Origin: an uncultured Eubacteriales bacterium
GTDB taxonomy: Bacteria; Bacillota; Clostridia; Christensenellales; UBA1242
NCBI GenBank assembly: GCA_949077035.1
Contig: CARUPR010000003.1
Span: forward strand, 62,001 to 126,000
Direction: 5' to 3'
DNA length: 64,000 bases
Part shown: one piece after another, positions 8,217-18,963 of the stretch
Position numbering within the stretch: position 1 is the stretch's first letter
Layout of the letters: each line of letters starts with the position of its first letter
Notes under the pieces: generated by a model
Told to the model about the DNA's origin: nothing
The model's database searches: none
Seen by the model: the letters and a program-made list of their open reading frames with translations, nothing else
Translations under genes and position numbers: made by a program

Positions 8217-9194
8217 TTATACAACAGCAATAATTGTTGCAAGCACAAAAAGCAAAATGCCAACAGCAAGCGAAATATAAACAAAGACAGAAGTTTTTTC
8301 TGAAGTTCTTTCATATTTGACTTTGCTTTCATGACGGAAATAAAATCTATCTATAATAAAGTAAATGGCAAATGATACAAATAAAAGCAAAATTGCAATC
8401 AAATAAAACCACCATACATTTGCAATAGCCAAAGAAAATCCTGTCATATTTTCAACAAATGTGAAAGTGACAACTAAAAAATTGTTGACAAAATGAATTA
8501 TGATTGAACTTACAAGTGAGCCAGTTCTTAAAACAACCCAACCCATAATACATCCCAAAATAAATGGATATAATAATTGTTGCAAACTCTGATGCATCAA
8601 AGCAAACATCAATGCAGACAGCAAAACTGCTGAAATATCATTAAATCTAGTTCTCAGACCATGGAATATCACGCCACGAAAAACCAATTCTTCTCCGATT
8701 GCTGGAAGCAATGCAAGAGCAAATAAAGCAAGAAAATATTTTCCCCAACTTGTTGGATTTAAAAGGCTTATATTATTAATTAAAGGATAGCCAATAAGTT
8801 TAAGCAAATTATCAAAAGCACCAATAAAATATTGAATACCCAAAAGTGAAATGATACCAATACCAATCATTAAACAATAGGTATGCCATTTCATTTTAAA
8901 ATTGATATTAAGAGCAGAAAAACTTATCTTCCTGCTTTTGTTGTAAAATAAGACTATGGATACCAAAAGCAAAAATGTGCAAATTGAAAATGCAACATAA
9001 TACCCTATCGTTTCAGTAATAGCCTCTATTGCAACTTCTTGTCCTTTTGCAATTTGTGATGCAATTAAGGAAAATAATAATGCCATGACAAAAGGGGCAA
9101 TCAGTGAAATTAAAAACACTTTGCCGCTGTCATCATCTTTATAAATATTTCTTTTTTCAAAAATTTGAGTGGTTTCTTTATTAATATTTTTCAT
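8217..9194 (-). CDS. CPBP (CAAX/Abi) family intramembrane metalloprotease, copy 2
   Basis: ATG 9194 is preceded by TTGGGAGAGCTG and gives 325 residues (MKNINKET...); the longer frame from 9245 has no ribosome binding site. Motifs are GEELVFRG near residue 150, ALMHQSLQQ and IIHFVNNFL. Eight or so membrane helices are present. It resembles the neighbouring copy in topology but is clearly divergent in sequence, suggesting an old duplication. The 120-base gap to the next gene leaves separate promoters possible. Confidence 0.8.
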   Translation of the reverse strand: MKNINKETTQIFEKRNIYKDDDSGKVFLISLIAPFVMALLFSLIASQIAKGQEVAIEAITETIGYYVAFSICTFLLLVSIVLFYNKSRKISFSALNINFKMKWHTYCLMIGIGIISLLGIQYFIGAFDNLLKLIGYPLINNISLLNPTSWGKYFLALFALALLPAIGEELVFRGVIFHGLRTRFNDISAVLLSALMFALMHQSLQQLLYPFILGCIMGWVVLRTGSLVSSIIIHFVNNFLVVTFTFVENMTGFSLAIANVWWFYLIAILLLFVSFAIYFIIDRFYFRHESKVKYERTSEKTSVFVYISLAVGILLFVLATIIAVV

Positions 9195-9289
9195 CAGCTC
9201 TCCCAAACTATACTCCATTATACAACATATTGTAAAAAAAAACAATAAAAAGCCTTTACATTTTTAAAATTATTCTTTAAAATACAATT

Positions 9290-9745
9290 ATGAAAAATTT
9301 TATGAATGAGGCTTTTAAGGAAGCAATCAAAGCCTTCAATGAAGATGAAGTGCCAATCGGTGCCGTCCTTGTCATTGATGATAAGGTGGTTGCTCGCGGC
9401 CATAACAATCGTGAAAAAACTCAAAATGCAATCAAGCATGCCGAAATTATAGCCATTGAAAAGGCTTGCAAAAAATATAAATCTTGGCGTCTTGAAAATG
9501 CAACTCTTTATGTCACCCTTGAGCCCTGCCCTATGTGTGCGGGCGCAATTGCAAATGCAAGGATATCGAAAATCGTCTATGGCTGCAAAGAAAAGAGTTC
9601 TGGCGATAATCTATGTCAGCAAATTCTATCAAGCAAAAGACTAAACCATAAGCCAGAACTTGTTTATGATGAAAGCATGAGTGATGATATTTCAAAACTT
9701 CTTGAAACTTTTTTTAAGAATAAAAGAAAAACACCTAAAATTTAA
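9290..9745 (+). CDS. tadA: tRNA adenosine(34) deaminase TadA
   Basis: 151 residues with the cytidine/adenosine deaminase zinc site: HAEIIAI (His ligand and catalytic Glu, about residues 52-58) and PCPMCAGAI (two Cys ligands, about 82-90). The region NARISKIVYG is also typical of TadA. It converts adenosine to inosine at the wobble position of tRNA-Arg(ACG). It is divergent from the second CPBP gene and is followed by a terminator that overlaps its stop. Confidence 0.94.
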   Translation: MKNFMNEAFKEAIKAFNEDEVPIGAVLVIDDKVVARGHNNREKTQNAIKHAEIIAIEKACKKYKSWRLENATLYVTLEPCPMCAGAIANARISKIVYGCKEKSSGDNLCQQILSSKRLNHKPELVYDESMSDDISKLLETFFKNKRKTPKI

Positions 9746-9757
9746 TCAGGTGTTTTT
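9727..9757 (+). terminator. Terminator of tadA
   Basis: AAAAACACCT pairs with AGGTGTTTTT around an eleven-base loop that contains the tadA stop codon. The T-run continues to 9758. Confidence 0.8.
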
Positions 9758-9823
9758 TTGATTTTTATTTTTTATGGATGCAATAAGAAATTATAAAATT
9801 AATAAAATTTTTAATTAGCATTT

Positions 9824-10063
9824 TTAGTCAATCAAATTTTTGTCTTCAAACATATCTGAATCAAAAAACTCTGATTGCTTAAGTCCCAATCCTTTAATAA
9901 TTCTATATAATACATTAGAACGTATATCTTTGTTTTTTCCACTTATAATTGTATTAAAATGTGATATGCTAATTTTTATATCTTTGCAAAATTTTGTTTT
10001 TTTAATATGCCTTTCTTTCATTAAATCCAATATTCTTTTTGCAATAGCTTCCATAAATCTCAT
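9824..10063 (-). CDS. Small Cro/CI (XRE) helix-turn-helix regulator
   Basis: 79 residues, essentially one HTH domain: ERHIKKTKFCKDIKISIS, then HFNTIISGKNKDIRSNVL and LYRIIKGLGLKQSEFF. ATG 10063 follows GGAGGTGAAAAA, a very strong ribosome binding site. It has no sensor domain and stands alone between tadA and an SDR gene. Targets are unknown; it could autoregulate or be a remnant of a toxin-antitoxin or phage module, but no partner gene is adjacent. Confidence 0.8.
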   Translation of the reverse strand: MRFMEAIAKRILDLMKERHIKKTKFCKDIKISISHFNTIISGKNKDIRSNVLYRIIKGLGLKQSEFFDSDMFEDKNLID

Positions 10064-10142
10064 TTTTTCACCTCCAATTTAATTATAAATTTTGAAATAA
10101 AAAAAATAGGACGTTAAATGAGTCTTTTTTTAAAAATTTTAA

Positions 10143-10170
10143 AAAAAACAGCCAAATAAGACTGTTTTTT
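10143..10170 (-). terminator. Terminator after the SDR gene
   Basis: AAAAAACAG pairs with CTGTTTTTT around a ten-base loop. It lies just past the stop of the 10194-10982 gene reading leftward. Confidence 0.65.
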
Positions 10171-10193
10171 GTTTATTTTTCTTAAATTAACAC

Positions 10194-10982
10194 TTATTTA
10201 TCGCGATAAAAGAGTTTTGTCATAACTTTTAATACCCAGGTGCGAGGGAAAAATTTTTGAGTTTGATATAAAAATTTGTTACGCAAACCCATCACATATT
10301 GCGGTTTTAATTTTTTCTTTGCAATAATTTTTGTCATTATTTTGACAGCTTTTTCAATAGGCATACGTTTATCTTCTCTGCTGTCAATTCTCTCGGCTGA
10401 AAGTCTGATAGCTTCTTTATATCTTTCATTGGTTTCAAAGCTTTTTTGACGATTTTTTGTAAAGTTGGTTTTGATGTCGCAAGGACATATTGCTGTCGAT
10501 TGAATTTTTGTTTTGCTTAGCTCCATTCTAAGGCAATCGCTAAGACTGCTTACAGCTGCCTTGCTTGAGCAATAGAAAGAGCGAAAAGGAAGTGGGAAGA
10601 GAGCGCAGGCAGAACTTATATTGATAATCTTTCCTTTTTCACTCATAAGAGGAAGAGCGCATTGAATGGTGTTTATTGTGCCTAAGACATTGACATCATA
10701 TTCTTTTTGGATAAGCTTATTGTCAATAAGTTCTACCGCCCCAGAAAGACCAAAGCCTGCACAAGGGATGAGAATATCGATTTTGTCAATTTTTTTTGCA
10801 ATATCTTCAAAAACCACTTTCAAATCTTCATAGTTTGAAACATCACAACAATAATCATCATTGGTTCTGCTTATTCCAATCACATTGTCACCATTATTGA
10901 GATAATAGTTTTTCAGAGCCTGTCCAATCCCGCTTGAAGAGCCAGTGATGACTATATTATGTTTTATTTTTATCTTTTTCAT
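10194..10982 (-). CDS. Short-chain dehydrogenase/reductase
   Basis: 262 residues with a classical SDR fold. The NAD(P)-binding TGSSSGIGQAL lies near residues 14-24, the catalytic Ser is in INISSACALF and the Tyr-Lys pair is in YCSSKAAVSS. The substrate cannot be deduced. The C-terminal extension, rich in Lys and aromatic residues, resembles SDRs that associate with membranes or act on lipid-like substrates, but this is inference. It is a single-gene unit ending at a hairpin. Confidence 0.85.
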   Translation of the reverse strand: MKKIKIKHNIVITGSSSGIGQALKNYYLNNGDNVIGISRTNDDYCCDVSNYEDLKVVFEDIAKKIDKIDILIPCAGFGLSGAVELIDNKLIQKEYDVNVLGTINTIQCALPLMSEKGKIINISSACALFPLPFRSFYCSSKAAVSSLSDCLRMELSKTKIQSTAICPCDIKTNFTKNRQKSFETNERYKEAIRLSAERIDSREDKRMPIEKAVKIMTKIIAKKKLKPQYVMGLRNKFLYQTQKFFPRTWVLKVMTKLFYRDK

Positions 10983-11104
10983 CTTTTTTCTCCGTAATAT
11001 TATACAATCTTAAGTATATAATAAATTATGATTATAGACAAATGATTTGACATTGTTTTAAGGTTTATGTTAAAATCAATATATTGATAACTTGGGAGGT
11101 ATGA

Positions 11105-11578
11105 ATGAATAAAACTAAAAAAATCCTTATTATATTTGCAATTTTATTTTCACTGCTTGATGCGGCTTGGAATATATATGATATCGTTCAATATTTTAAA
11201 TTGGACCCTGCCAACAGGTCGCCAATCTTTTATTTAGTCTACACCTTCTTCGCCCTGTTTGCAACTCTTGCCGTTGCCATTCTCTTGACACTTTCTATTT
11301 GGAATAATGGCAAACTTTTCAGACAACGCTATGGAATGTATATGTCCGCACTTGTCATTTCCATGATTTTAAATCTTTTCTCAATAGCTTCAATCTTTCT
11401 TATCATCACAATGTTTGTTTCAGATTGGGTTTGGATTAAGCCAGAAAAGACAAAAGATAATGTCATTGAAATAAAACCAGAAAATAAAGAAAGCAAAATC
11501 TCTAAACTTCGTGAAAAACATGATAAAGGTGAGATAAGTGATGAGGAATATAGAGAGGAATTGACAAAGCTTTTATAA
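11105..11578 (+). CDS. Membrane protein with C-terminal SHOCT domain
   Basis: 157 residues. Three to four membrane helices occupy residues 5-115. The last ~30 residues match the SHOCT (short C-terminal) domain: SKLREKHDKGEISDEEYREE. SHOCT domains are oligomerisation modules at protein ends. GGGAGGT lies just before the start; an ATG four bases upstream reads into a stop at once. Function unknown. It is convergent with groEL and shares a terminator with it. Confidence 0.7.
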   Translation: MNKTKKILIIFAILFSLLDAAWNIYDIVQYFKLDPANRSPIFYLVYTFFALFATLAVAILLTLSIWNNGKLFRQRYGMYMSALVISMILNLFSIASIFLIITMFVSDWVWIKPEKTKDNVIEIKPENKESKISKLREKHDKGEISDEEYREELTKLL

Positions 11579-11652
11579 TCAGCATGGCGATAAATTTCTC
11601 AATGCTGTGTTTGCTGAATTTATTCCAAACTGCTCACTTGACTTTAGTCCAT

Positions 11653-11686
11653 AAAAAAACCTTTCCGAAAGGAAAGGCTTTTTTTT
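11653..11686. terminator. Bidirectional terminator between the SHOCT gene and groEL
   Basis: AAAAAACCTTTCC and GGAAAGG-C-TTTTTT pair around a GAAA loop. There are A/T runs on both sides, so it can work for both convergent genes. A second weaker hairpin, GATAGC/GCTATC followed by TTTTT, lies at 11706-11728. Confidence 0.75.
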
Positions 11687-11731
11687 AGGAACGCACGATA
11701 TGCAGGATAGCATGAATGCTATCTTTTTATA

Positions 11732-13641
<1,910 letters not shown>

Positions 13642-13792
13642 GTATCCTCCTTATCACCTTTAAAATTTATACCTTAAGTATACAACCTTTTTTTTATTTA
13701 ACAAAATAAAATGAGAGCAATTTGGCTCATAGATTGCAACTTTTTGTCATACACTAATACTAATATAAGCTAAAAGGAAAAATCAAGTATCA

Positions 13793-14554
13793 ATGACAAA
13801 AATTTTTATAAACAACAAAAAAACTTTGATAATTATTGCCATAAGTATTGTTTTGGTGGCCTGCCTTATTATTGCCAACTATCTTTCAATCTATCTTTTA
13901 AAGGCCAATGGAATAAGCGATGAAGTTTCTGTCCCAGAAATTGAACTTCATATGCTTTCACTTTCAAAATCAAAGGTTGAAAAAGAGGCAAAGACAATCG
14001 CACCCGACTATCAAGAGATTGGTGCTGGCGGTTATATATGGAAAAATGGAGATTATTATCATGTAATTTCAAGTGCATATATAAACAAAAATGATGCAGA
14101 GCTTGTCAAAAGCAGTATAAAGCTCAATCAAAACATTGACAGTGAAATTTTCAGCATAAAACTTCCCGCATACAAAATCAAAGGAAGTTTTACAAGTGAT
14201 GAAAAAAAGGTTGTCACCAAGGCACTTTTGACTGCTCAAAACTTTTATACCTCAATCTATGACATCGCAGTAAGCATTGATACAGGCGTGCTTACCGAAA
14301 TTTCAGCCAAGCTTTCTGTAAACAACACTATAAACAATATTTCCACCACTTACGCAAACTTTGAAACCCTTTATCCAAATGCACTTACAAGCCCTATGAA
14401 AGAACTTAGCGCCTATTTAAAAAATGTGTTGAAAATATCACAGAAACTTGCAAGTGATGAAAGGATAAATTCTCAACAAACATATTCATCGCATTTAAAA
14501 TATCGCTATCTTGAAATTGTAAATTGTTATTTAAATTATGTAAAAAGTAATTAA
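13793..14554 (+). CDS. Membrane-anchored protein with SPOR-like domain
   Basis: 253 residues. A single membrane helix at about residues 12-35 is preceded by a Lys-rich cytoplasmic start, so the rest should be outside. Residues about 75-105 (IGAGGYIWKNGDYYHVIS, then the SAYINKNDAE stretch) resemble a SPOR peptidoglycan-binding domain. The last half is helical with no recognised motif. SPOR proteins bind denuded glycan strands at division or spore septa. Likely an envelope or sporulation-related protein; the assignment is moderate. Confidence 0.55.
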   Translation: MTKIFINNKKTLIIIAISIVLVACLIIANYLSIYLLKANGISDEVSVPEIELHMLSLSKSKVEKEAKTIAPDYQEIGAGGYIWKNGDYYHVISSAYINKNDAELVKSSIKLNQNIDSEIFSIKLPAYKIKGSFTSDEKKVVTKALLTAQNFYTSIYDIAVSIDTGVLTEISAKLSVNNTINNISTTYANFETLYPNALTSPMKELSAYLKNVLKISQKLASDERINSQQTYSSHLKYRYLEIVNCYLNYVKSN

Positions 14555-14626
14555 TAGTAGATAAAATTAAATTTAAATCAAAATAAGAAAAATAAAACAA
14601 ATTAAAATTATATGCATATTAAATTT

Positions 14627-14655
14627 AAAAGACAATCTAAACTAGATTGTCTTTT
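14627..14655. terminator. Bidirectional terminator between the SPOR-like gene and SSB-like gene
   Basis: AAAAGACAATCTA pairs with TAGATTGTCTTTT around an AAC loop, with T-runs on both sides. It separates convergent genes. Confidence 0.85.
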
Positions 14656-14672
14656 TTTGTTTTTAAAATGAT

Positions 14673-15344
14673 TTAAGCAAGTCCTTCAGAAGAGTCACTG
14701 TTTTCTTTTTCGATAATTTCAATCTTTTGGCAGGAAACTTCATATGCAACTCTTTCTTCAAAAATTCCTTCCTTGAGTTCCTTTTTGTAAGGCCTTGATT
14801 GAATCCTTCCTGAGAGGCTTACCTTTGTGCCTATCTTCTGGTTTTGAACAAATTTTGCATTTCTTCCCCATAAAATACAAGGGATGTAGTCAGATTTATT
14901 AAAACTTGCCCTGTTTACAGCAAGAAGGACATCGCAAATTTGTCTATTAAAAGGAGTTGTTCTGAAAACAGGTTCCTTGCAAATATATCCTACAAGTGAA
15001 AGTTCATTTAAATATTCATCATTTTCACTTTCAAGCACTTCCTTAACAAAAAATGATAATATCAAACGGCTTTTTCCGTCAATCATTTTGTTGTAAGAAC
15101 GAAGTTCTCCCACAAAACAAACCTTATCACCACCCTCCAAAGAAAGATTGTATGCTTTGACAAGTTTTTCAGAAATGGTAAATGGTAAAATATCACTTGC
15201 ATCTGAAAGTCTTTCAATGACAAGTTTTCCTTCATAAAAACTTTCATCTTCAATTTTATATTGTGCCTCTGCCTTCTCAAGCAAAATACCCTTGATTTTT
15301 CCTTTGTTGTTTGGTATTGAAATCACTGTTGTTAAATTATTCAT
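14673..15344 (-). CDS. Tandem-OB single-stranded DNA-binding protein
   Basis: 223 residues. The second half (about 105-210) is an SSB-type OB fold: ELSLVGYICKEPVFRTT, CDVLLAVNR, IPCILWGRNAKF and KVSLSGRIQSRPY. The first half (about 20-100) looks like a second, more divergent OB domain, including DKVCFVGELRSYNKM. The short acidic end DSSEGLA resembles the SSB tip only loosely. It is encoded alone rather than between rpsF and rpsR, so it is more likely an accessory SSB than the replicative one. Confidence 0.7.
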   Translation of the reverse strand: MNNLTTVISIPNNKGKIKGILLEKAEAQYKIEDESFYEGKLVIERLSDASDILPFTISEKLVKAYNLSLEGGDKVCFVGELRSYNKMIDGKSRLILSFFVKEVLESENDEYLNELSLVGYICKEPVFRTTPFNRQICDVLLAVNRASFNKSDYIPCILWGRNAKFVQNQKIGTKVSLSGRIQSRPYKKELKEGIFEERVAYEVSCQKIEIIEKENSDSSEGLA

Positions 15345-15389
15345 TTTCTTTTTGTTGCTCCTTTTAATATCGAAAGTTTGTCTTTAAAT

Positions 15390-16154
15390 TCACTTTTTGT
15401 GTTGCACACCATTTGCATCTATTGTATAGTTATCCTTGTAAATTAAATCGCCAACTGATGTGACTTTGTAACCATTTTTTGTCAGATAATCAAGTGTCTT
15501 TCTTGCAGATTCAACCACATTATCAGCATTGTTATGCATCAAAATTATCGAGCCATTTCCAGCCCTTTTTACAACTCTTGATGTCACTTCTGATGCCGAC
15601 AAACCCTTCCAATCAAGACTATCAACATCCCACTGCACCGCAATAATACCAAGCTCATCACATACAGAAAGAAGAGTGTTGTTGTAAGAACCAAAAGGCG
15701 GTCTGAAAACTTCAACTTTCTTATTTGTAATGGCAGTGATTTTTGACATAGAAGTTTCAAGTTCGCTTTTGATGCTTTCTTTGCTCAACTTTGCCATGTC
15801 AGGATGGGTGTTTGAATGGGTGCCAATTTCAAGTCCTGCTTCGTCTATTGCTTTGACCATTTCAGGATATTTATCCACCCAAAATCCTACAAGAAAGAAA
15901 GTTGCAGAAGCATTATACTCATCCAGCACATCAATAATCTCCTGCGTCTTATCCGCACCCCATGCCGCATCAAAGGAAATGGCCACCTGTTTTTCGGTTG
16001 TGTCAACCTTATAAACAGGCACTCTTCTGCTTGAATTGCCAAACCATACGGTCGCACAAGCACTGCCTTCAAATGAAACAGCAAGCAAAACCACCACTAC
16101 AATCATGGCTAAAAAAATTTTGATTGTTTTTGATTTGATAACACAAAATGGCAT
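15390..16154 (-). CDS. Polysaccharide deacetylase, PdaB-like
   Basis: I start at ATG 16154 (MPFCVIKSK), behind GCGAGG; 254 residues. An N-terminal signal anchor covers residues 8-32. The NodB homology domain follows: KQVAISFDAAWG, ATFFLVGFWVD, EIGTHSNTHPDMAKL with the metal-binding His residues, VFRPPFGSYN and VQWDVDSLDWKG. The FD-x-x-WG variant of the first motif is typical of the PdaB subgroup, which in sporulators acts on cortex or cell-wall glycan. It would deacetylate peptidoglycan sugars outside the membrane. Confidence 0.8.
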   Translation of the reverse strand: MPFCVIKSKTIKIFLAMIVVVVLLAVSFEGSACATVWFGNSSRRVPVYKVDTTEKQVAISFDAAWGADKTQEIIDVLDEYNASATFFLVGFWVDKYPEMVKAIDEAGLEIGTHSNTHPDMAKLSKESIKSELETSMSKITAITNKKVEVFRPPFGSYNNTLLSVCDELGIIAVQWDVDSLDWKGLSASEVTSRVVKRAGNGSIILMHNNADNVVESARKTLDYLTKNGYKVTSVGDLIYKDNYTIDANGVQHKK

Positions 16155-16349
16155 TACAAACCTCGCTTTTAATAATAGAATATAGATTAAAAATTGCAAA
16201 TAAGAAAAATGTTGATTTATTGTCGATAATTGTAGAAAAAGAAAGATTTTCTTATTTGATATAAATATATTTATCCATTTGAAAAAAAAGAACTAAAATA
16301 ATATTAAAAAAACACTCTCTTTGCTTATGTCTTTTTTTTTAATAAAAAA

Positions 16350-16389
16350 AACTAATATTGCCTTTCCTTTAGGATAAACAATATTAGTT
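16350..16389 (-). terminator. Terminator after the 16413 gene
   Basis: AACTAATATTG and CAATATTAGTT form an 11-bp perfect stem. On the minus strand it is followed by a run of eight T. It ends transcription of the 143-residue hypothetical. Confidence 0.8.
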
Positions 16390-16412
16390 CTTGTTTTTAA
16401 ATCATTTATATA

Positions 16413-16844
16413 TTAAAAATCTCTTTCTGATTCATCTATTGAATACTGATTTAATTCTTCTTTTCTTTTAAGTTCTTTCATTATTTTTTTATGATATTTA
16501 ATGATTTCTTTATTCATCATTTTTTTAATTTGTGCTAATTGCTTTTTATCTATAACTTCTTTTGTTAAAACTGATGCTATCGTCTCAGCCTTAGCAGCTT
16601 GAAGCATGGTCATATCAAACCCACGCCTTTCTCTCATGCAAGCAATAAGTTCAGTTTCTAATAATTTTTCTCCTTTATTATAAATAGAGATAAAATATCC
16701 TTCCACAATTTGACCTGTTATGACGTCCTTTAGCTTATCGCCTTCCTTGTTTAAATATCCAATCAAAAATTTATCTTCACTTTTATCAAAGTCATTTTCA
16801 TTAAAACACTTAATATAAAGCTCGCTAGTCAAAAATTTTTTCAT
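16413..16844 (-). CDS. Hypothetical protein, 143 residues
   Basis: Not recognised. No signal peptide or membrane segment. Residues about 15-60 look like a small beta-rich region (DKFLIGYLNKEGDKL and VEGYFISIYNKGEKL), and residues about 75-135 are strongly helical and basic (KKQLAQIKKMMNKEIIKYHK), possibly a coiled coil. AGGAG precedes ATG 16844. It has its own terminator and is therefore probably monocistronic. Confidence 0.55.
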   Translation of the reverse strand: MKKFLTSELYIKCFNENDFDKSEDKFLIGYLNKEGDKLKDVITGQIVEGYFISIYNKGEKLLETELIACMRERRGFDMTMLQAAKAETIASVLTKEVIDKKQLAQIKKMMNKEIIKYHKKIMKELKRKEELNQYSIDESERDF

Positions 16845-17055
16845 TTAAGTTTCTCCTCTTATAAAAACATTATAACATATATTCAAATGGTTATCAATAG
16901 CTATATTAAAATTTTTCATTGTAAATTTAAGCTATTTTAGATTTATTTTTTTATAATTTATTTATAAAAAACAAGCCAATATATTAATCTTTCAATAAAA
17001 TATAAAACCAATAATTAATAACAATAAAAACTATCTTTATATAATAAATTATTGA
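16845..17055. other. AT-rich intergenic stretch
   Basis: Only AT-rich sequence with short inverted A/T runs; no gene or RNA is visible. It should hold the promoter of the 143-residue gene and the 3' end of the glycosylation operon. Confidence 0.4.
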
Positions 17056-18963
17056 TTAAAAATCTAGCAGTGTTATGACAAGTTTTCCATCTACAAGTTC
17101 TGTTTTATAAAACTTATCTTGCTCTATATCCTCTACTCTTTCAAATAAAGCACCAAATTTTTCAACAAATTCATCATCTATATAATGAAGATATAAATAA
17201 TTATATTCTTCACTCAATTTTTTCTGTAATTTTTCAAATGTTGTGCTTGGCTGATAAGGGTCGCCCCACTCTTCAGGTATTTCAGTTGCAACTCCATTGC
17301 CATATGACCCACCATTTTTTAAACCGCAAGCATCAACAGGAGTGGCTATATATCTTGCCCTTCTATAGGTTTCATTAGCATAATTTATATTAACATAATA
17401 CACGCTGTCCACTTTATAATCTAAGGTCTGGCAAAACTGGCTGTATCTATCAAGCTCGCTCATTATTTTTACTGATGCACCACTAAAACAAGCCAATACA
17501 ACCGCTAATATAGTTGCAAAAGCTGTCACGCCACCAAAAAGCCAATTTCTATTTGTTTTATATTTCTTTTCTTCAACTTTTGAGTTGTTGACATGAGTAT
17601 TGAATATTTGATAAATCAAAAACATTATTATGCCCAAAGGAAGAGTTATATAATATCTATAAAAACTTGCACATTTTAAAGCTTCATATTCATTGAAAGT
17701 GAAAATATAAGCTACCAAAAGTCCATATAGATAGATTGCAATTGTTGCGCCCAAAGTCACTGCAAGAGAAATTATCATCTTTTTATCTTTTGATTTTCTA
17801 TAAAGAAGATACAATAAAAGGCCAATAATTAAAAAAGTCAATGTTGGAGTCCAGAAAATATAATGCACACCACTTCTAGCAAATGAAGTAATATTAATTA
17901 TATTCATTCCAAAATTATGATTAACCTGTTTTTGAAATTCGTTTGGATTGAACATATATTGAAAAAGTGCACTTAAAGAAAATCTTTGGGTATCCCAAAC
18001 TTGTTGCTGCAAGTTTATATCCAGATACATTGACCAAGAAACTTTTGCAAATACGATAGTAAAAACAGGAATTATCAAATAAAGAATTTTCCATTTATTT
18101 TTAAAAGATTCTTTCAATGTTTCCCGTCTGCAAACAATCAAATCAATAAAGATTATCAAAACAGAAAATAAAGACAGCACAATTCCTGTATTTTTTGAAA
18201 GAGTCATAACTGCATAGGTTAAGGCAAGATTTATGATTGTAAACAAATTTAATTTTCTATCTTTAAAATATGCAAATAATGAATAACCAAAAATTATACC
18301 CAAATAATGGTCAACATATATGTATCTATAAAAGAGAGGGAAAAAGAAAAGTGGAGCAATAAATACACATAAAACACATAAAATAAAAGAATTTTTGTTT
18401 ATCTTTTTTTCAAAAATTGAGAAAATTGGAAGCATAAAACCAATATTTAAAAGGTTTGTTGCCATATACAAACTTCCCTCTTGAAAAGTCATGCCAAAGA
18501 ATTGGAAGAAATATAAAAACAAACTTGTCCCGCGTGGGTAACCTTTAAACATATCGGTTGAAAATTCACCACTTCCAAAATCATTAAGATGAAACATATT
18601 TTTGACAACAAGTGCCCAATGTGAAAGTTCATCAACCCTATAAGGTCGTGCATAATACAAAATTGGAAATTGAATAATTGCAAATCCAATAAAAACAATT
18701 GAAATCTTGGTGAAATATAAATTTAATATAGATTTGTCTTTTTCGACAATAATTTTAATTAAAATTGCTATAAACATGGCAATAATTATGCCAAAAGCAA
18801 GCCAGCATCCCACCAATAAAATGCCAAATAAGCCAAAAACATAAAGAAATAATATTATGGCAAAGGATGAAATTGCAAACATTATTTCAAATTTACGTTT
18901 ACATAGATAGCATAGTGAAAATGTCAAAGCAAATATGAGAAAAAGTGAAATTAGGTAACCCAT
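17056..18963 (-). CDS. GT-C type membrane glycosyltransferase (putative)
   Basis: 635 residues with about twelve membrane helices across residues 1-480, then a ~140-residue extracytoplasmic C-terminal part. The first large outer loop contains RPYRVDELSHW, where the Asp-Glu pair fits the catalytic acid motif of lipid-linked-sugar-using GT-C enzymes (ArnT/PMT-like). It would transfer a sugar from a polyprenyl-phosphate carrier to an envelope polymer. Its ATG shares one base with the stop of the upstream GT2-GtrA gene (TAATG), next to a nine-G tract, so its translation depends on that gene. Confidence 0.6.
   Translation of the reverse strand: MGYLISLFLIFALTFSLCYLCKRKFEIMFAISSFAIILFLYVFGLFGILLVGCWLAFGIIIAMFIAILIKIIVEKDKSILNLYFTKISIVFIGFAIIQFPILYYARPYRVDELSHWALVVKNMFHLNDFGSGEFSTDMFKGYPRGTSLFLYFFQFFGMTFQEGSLYMATNLLNIGFMLPIFSIFEKKINKNSFILCVLCVFIAPLFFFPLFYRYIYVDHYLGIIFGYSLFAYFKDRKLNLFTIINLALTYAVMTLSKNTGIVLSLFSVLIIFIDLIVCRRETLKESFKNKWKILYLIIPVFTIVFAKVSWSMYLDINLQQQVWDTQRFSLSALFQYMFNPNEFQKQVNHNFGMNIINITSFARSGVHYIFWTPTLTFLIIGLLLYLLYRKSKDKKMIISLAVTLGATIAIYLYGLLVAYIFTFNEYEALKCASFYRYYITLPLGIIMFLIYQIFNTHVNNSKVEEKKYKTNRNWLFGGVTAFATILAVVLACFSGASVKIMSELDRYSQFCQTLDYKVDSVYYVNINYANETYRRARYIATPVDACGLKNGGSYGNGVATEIPEEWGDPYQPSTTFEKLQKKLSEEYNYLYLHYIDDEFVEKFGALFERVEDIEQDKFYKTELVDGKLVITLLDF

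Noticed and set aside
11706..11728. GATAGC/GCTATC hairpin as the main groEL terminator
   Set aside because: The T-run is on the plus strand; for groEL the 11653-11686 hairpin is better oriented.
13642..13792. CIRCE/HrcA operator ahead of groES
   Set aside because: Searched by eye for TTAGCACTC-N9-GAGTGCTAA and found no match.
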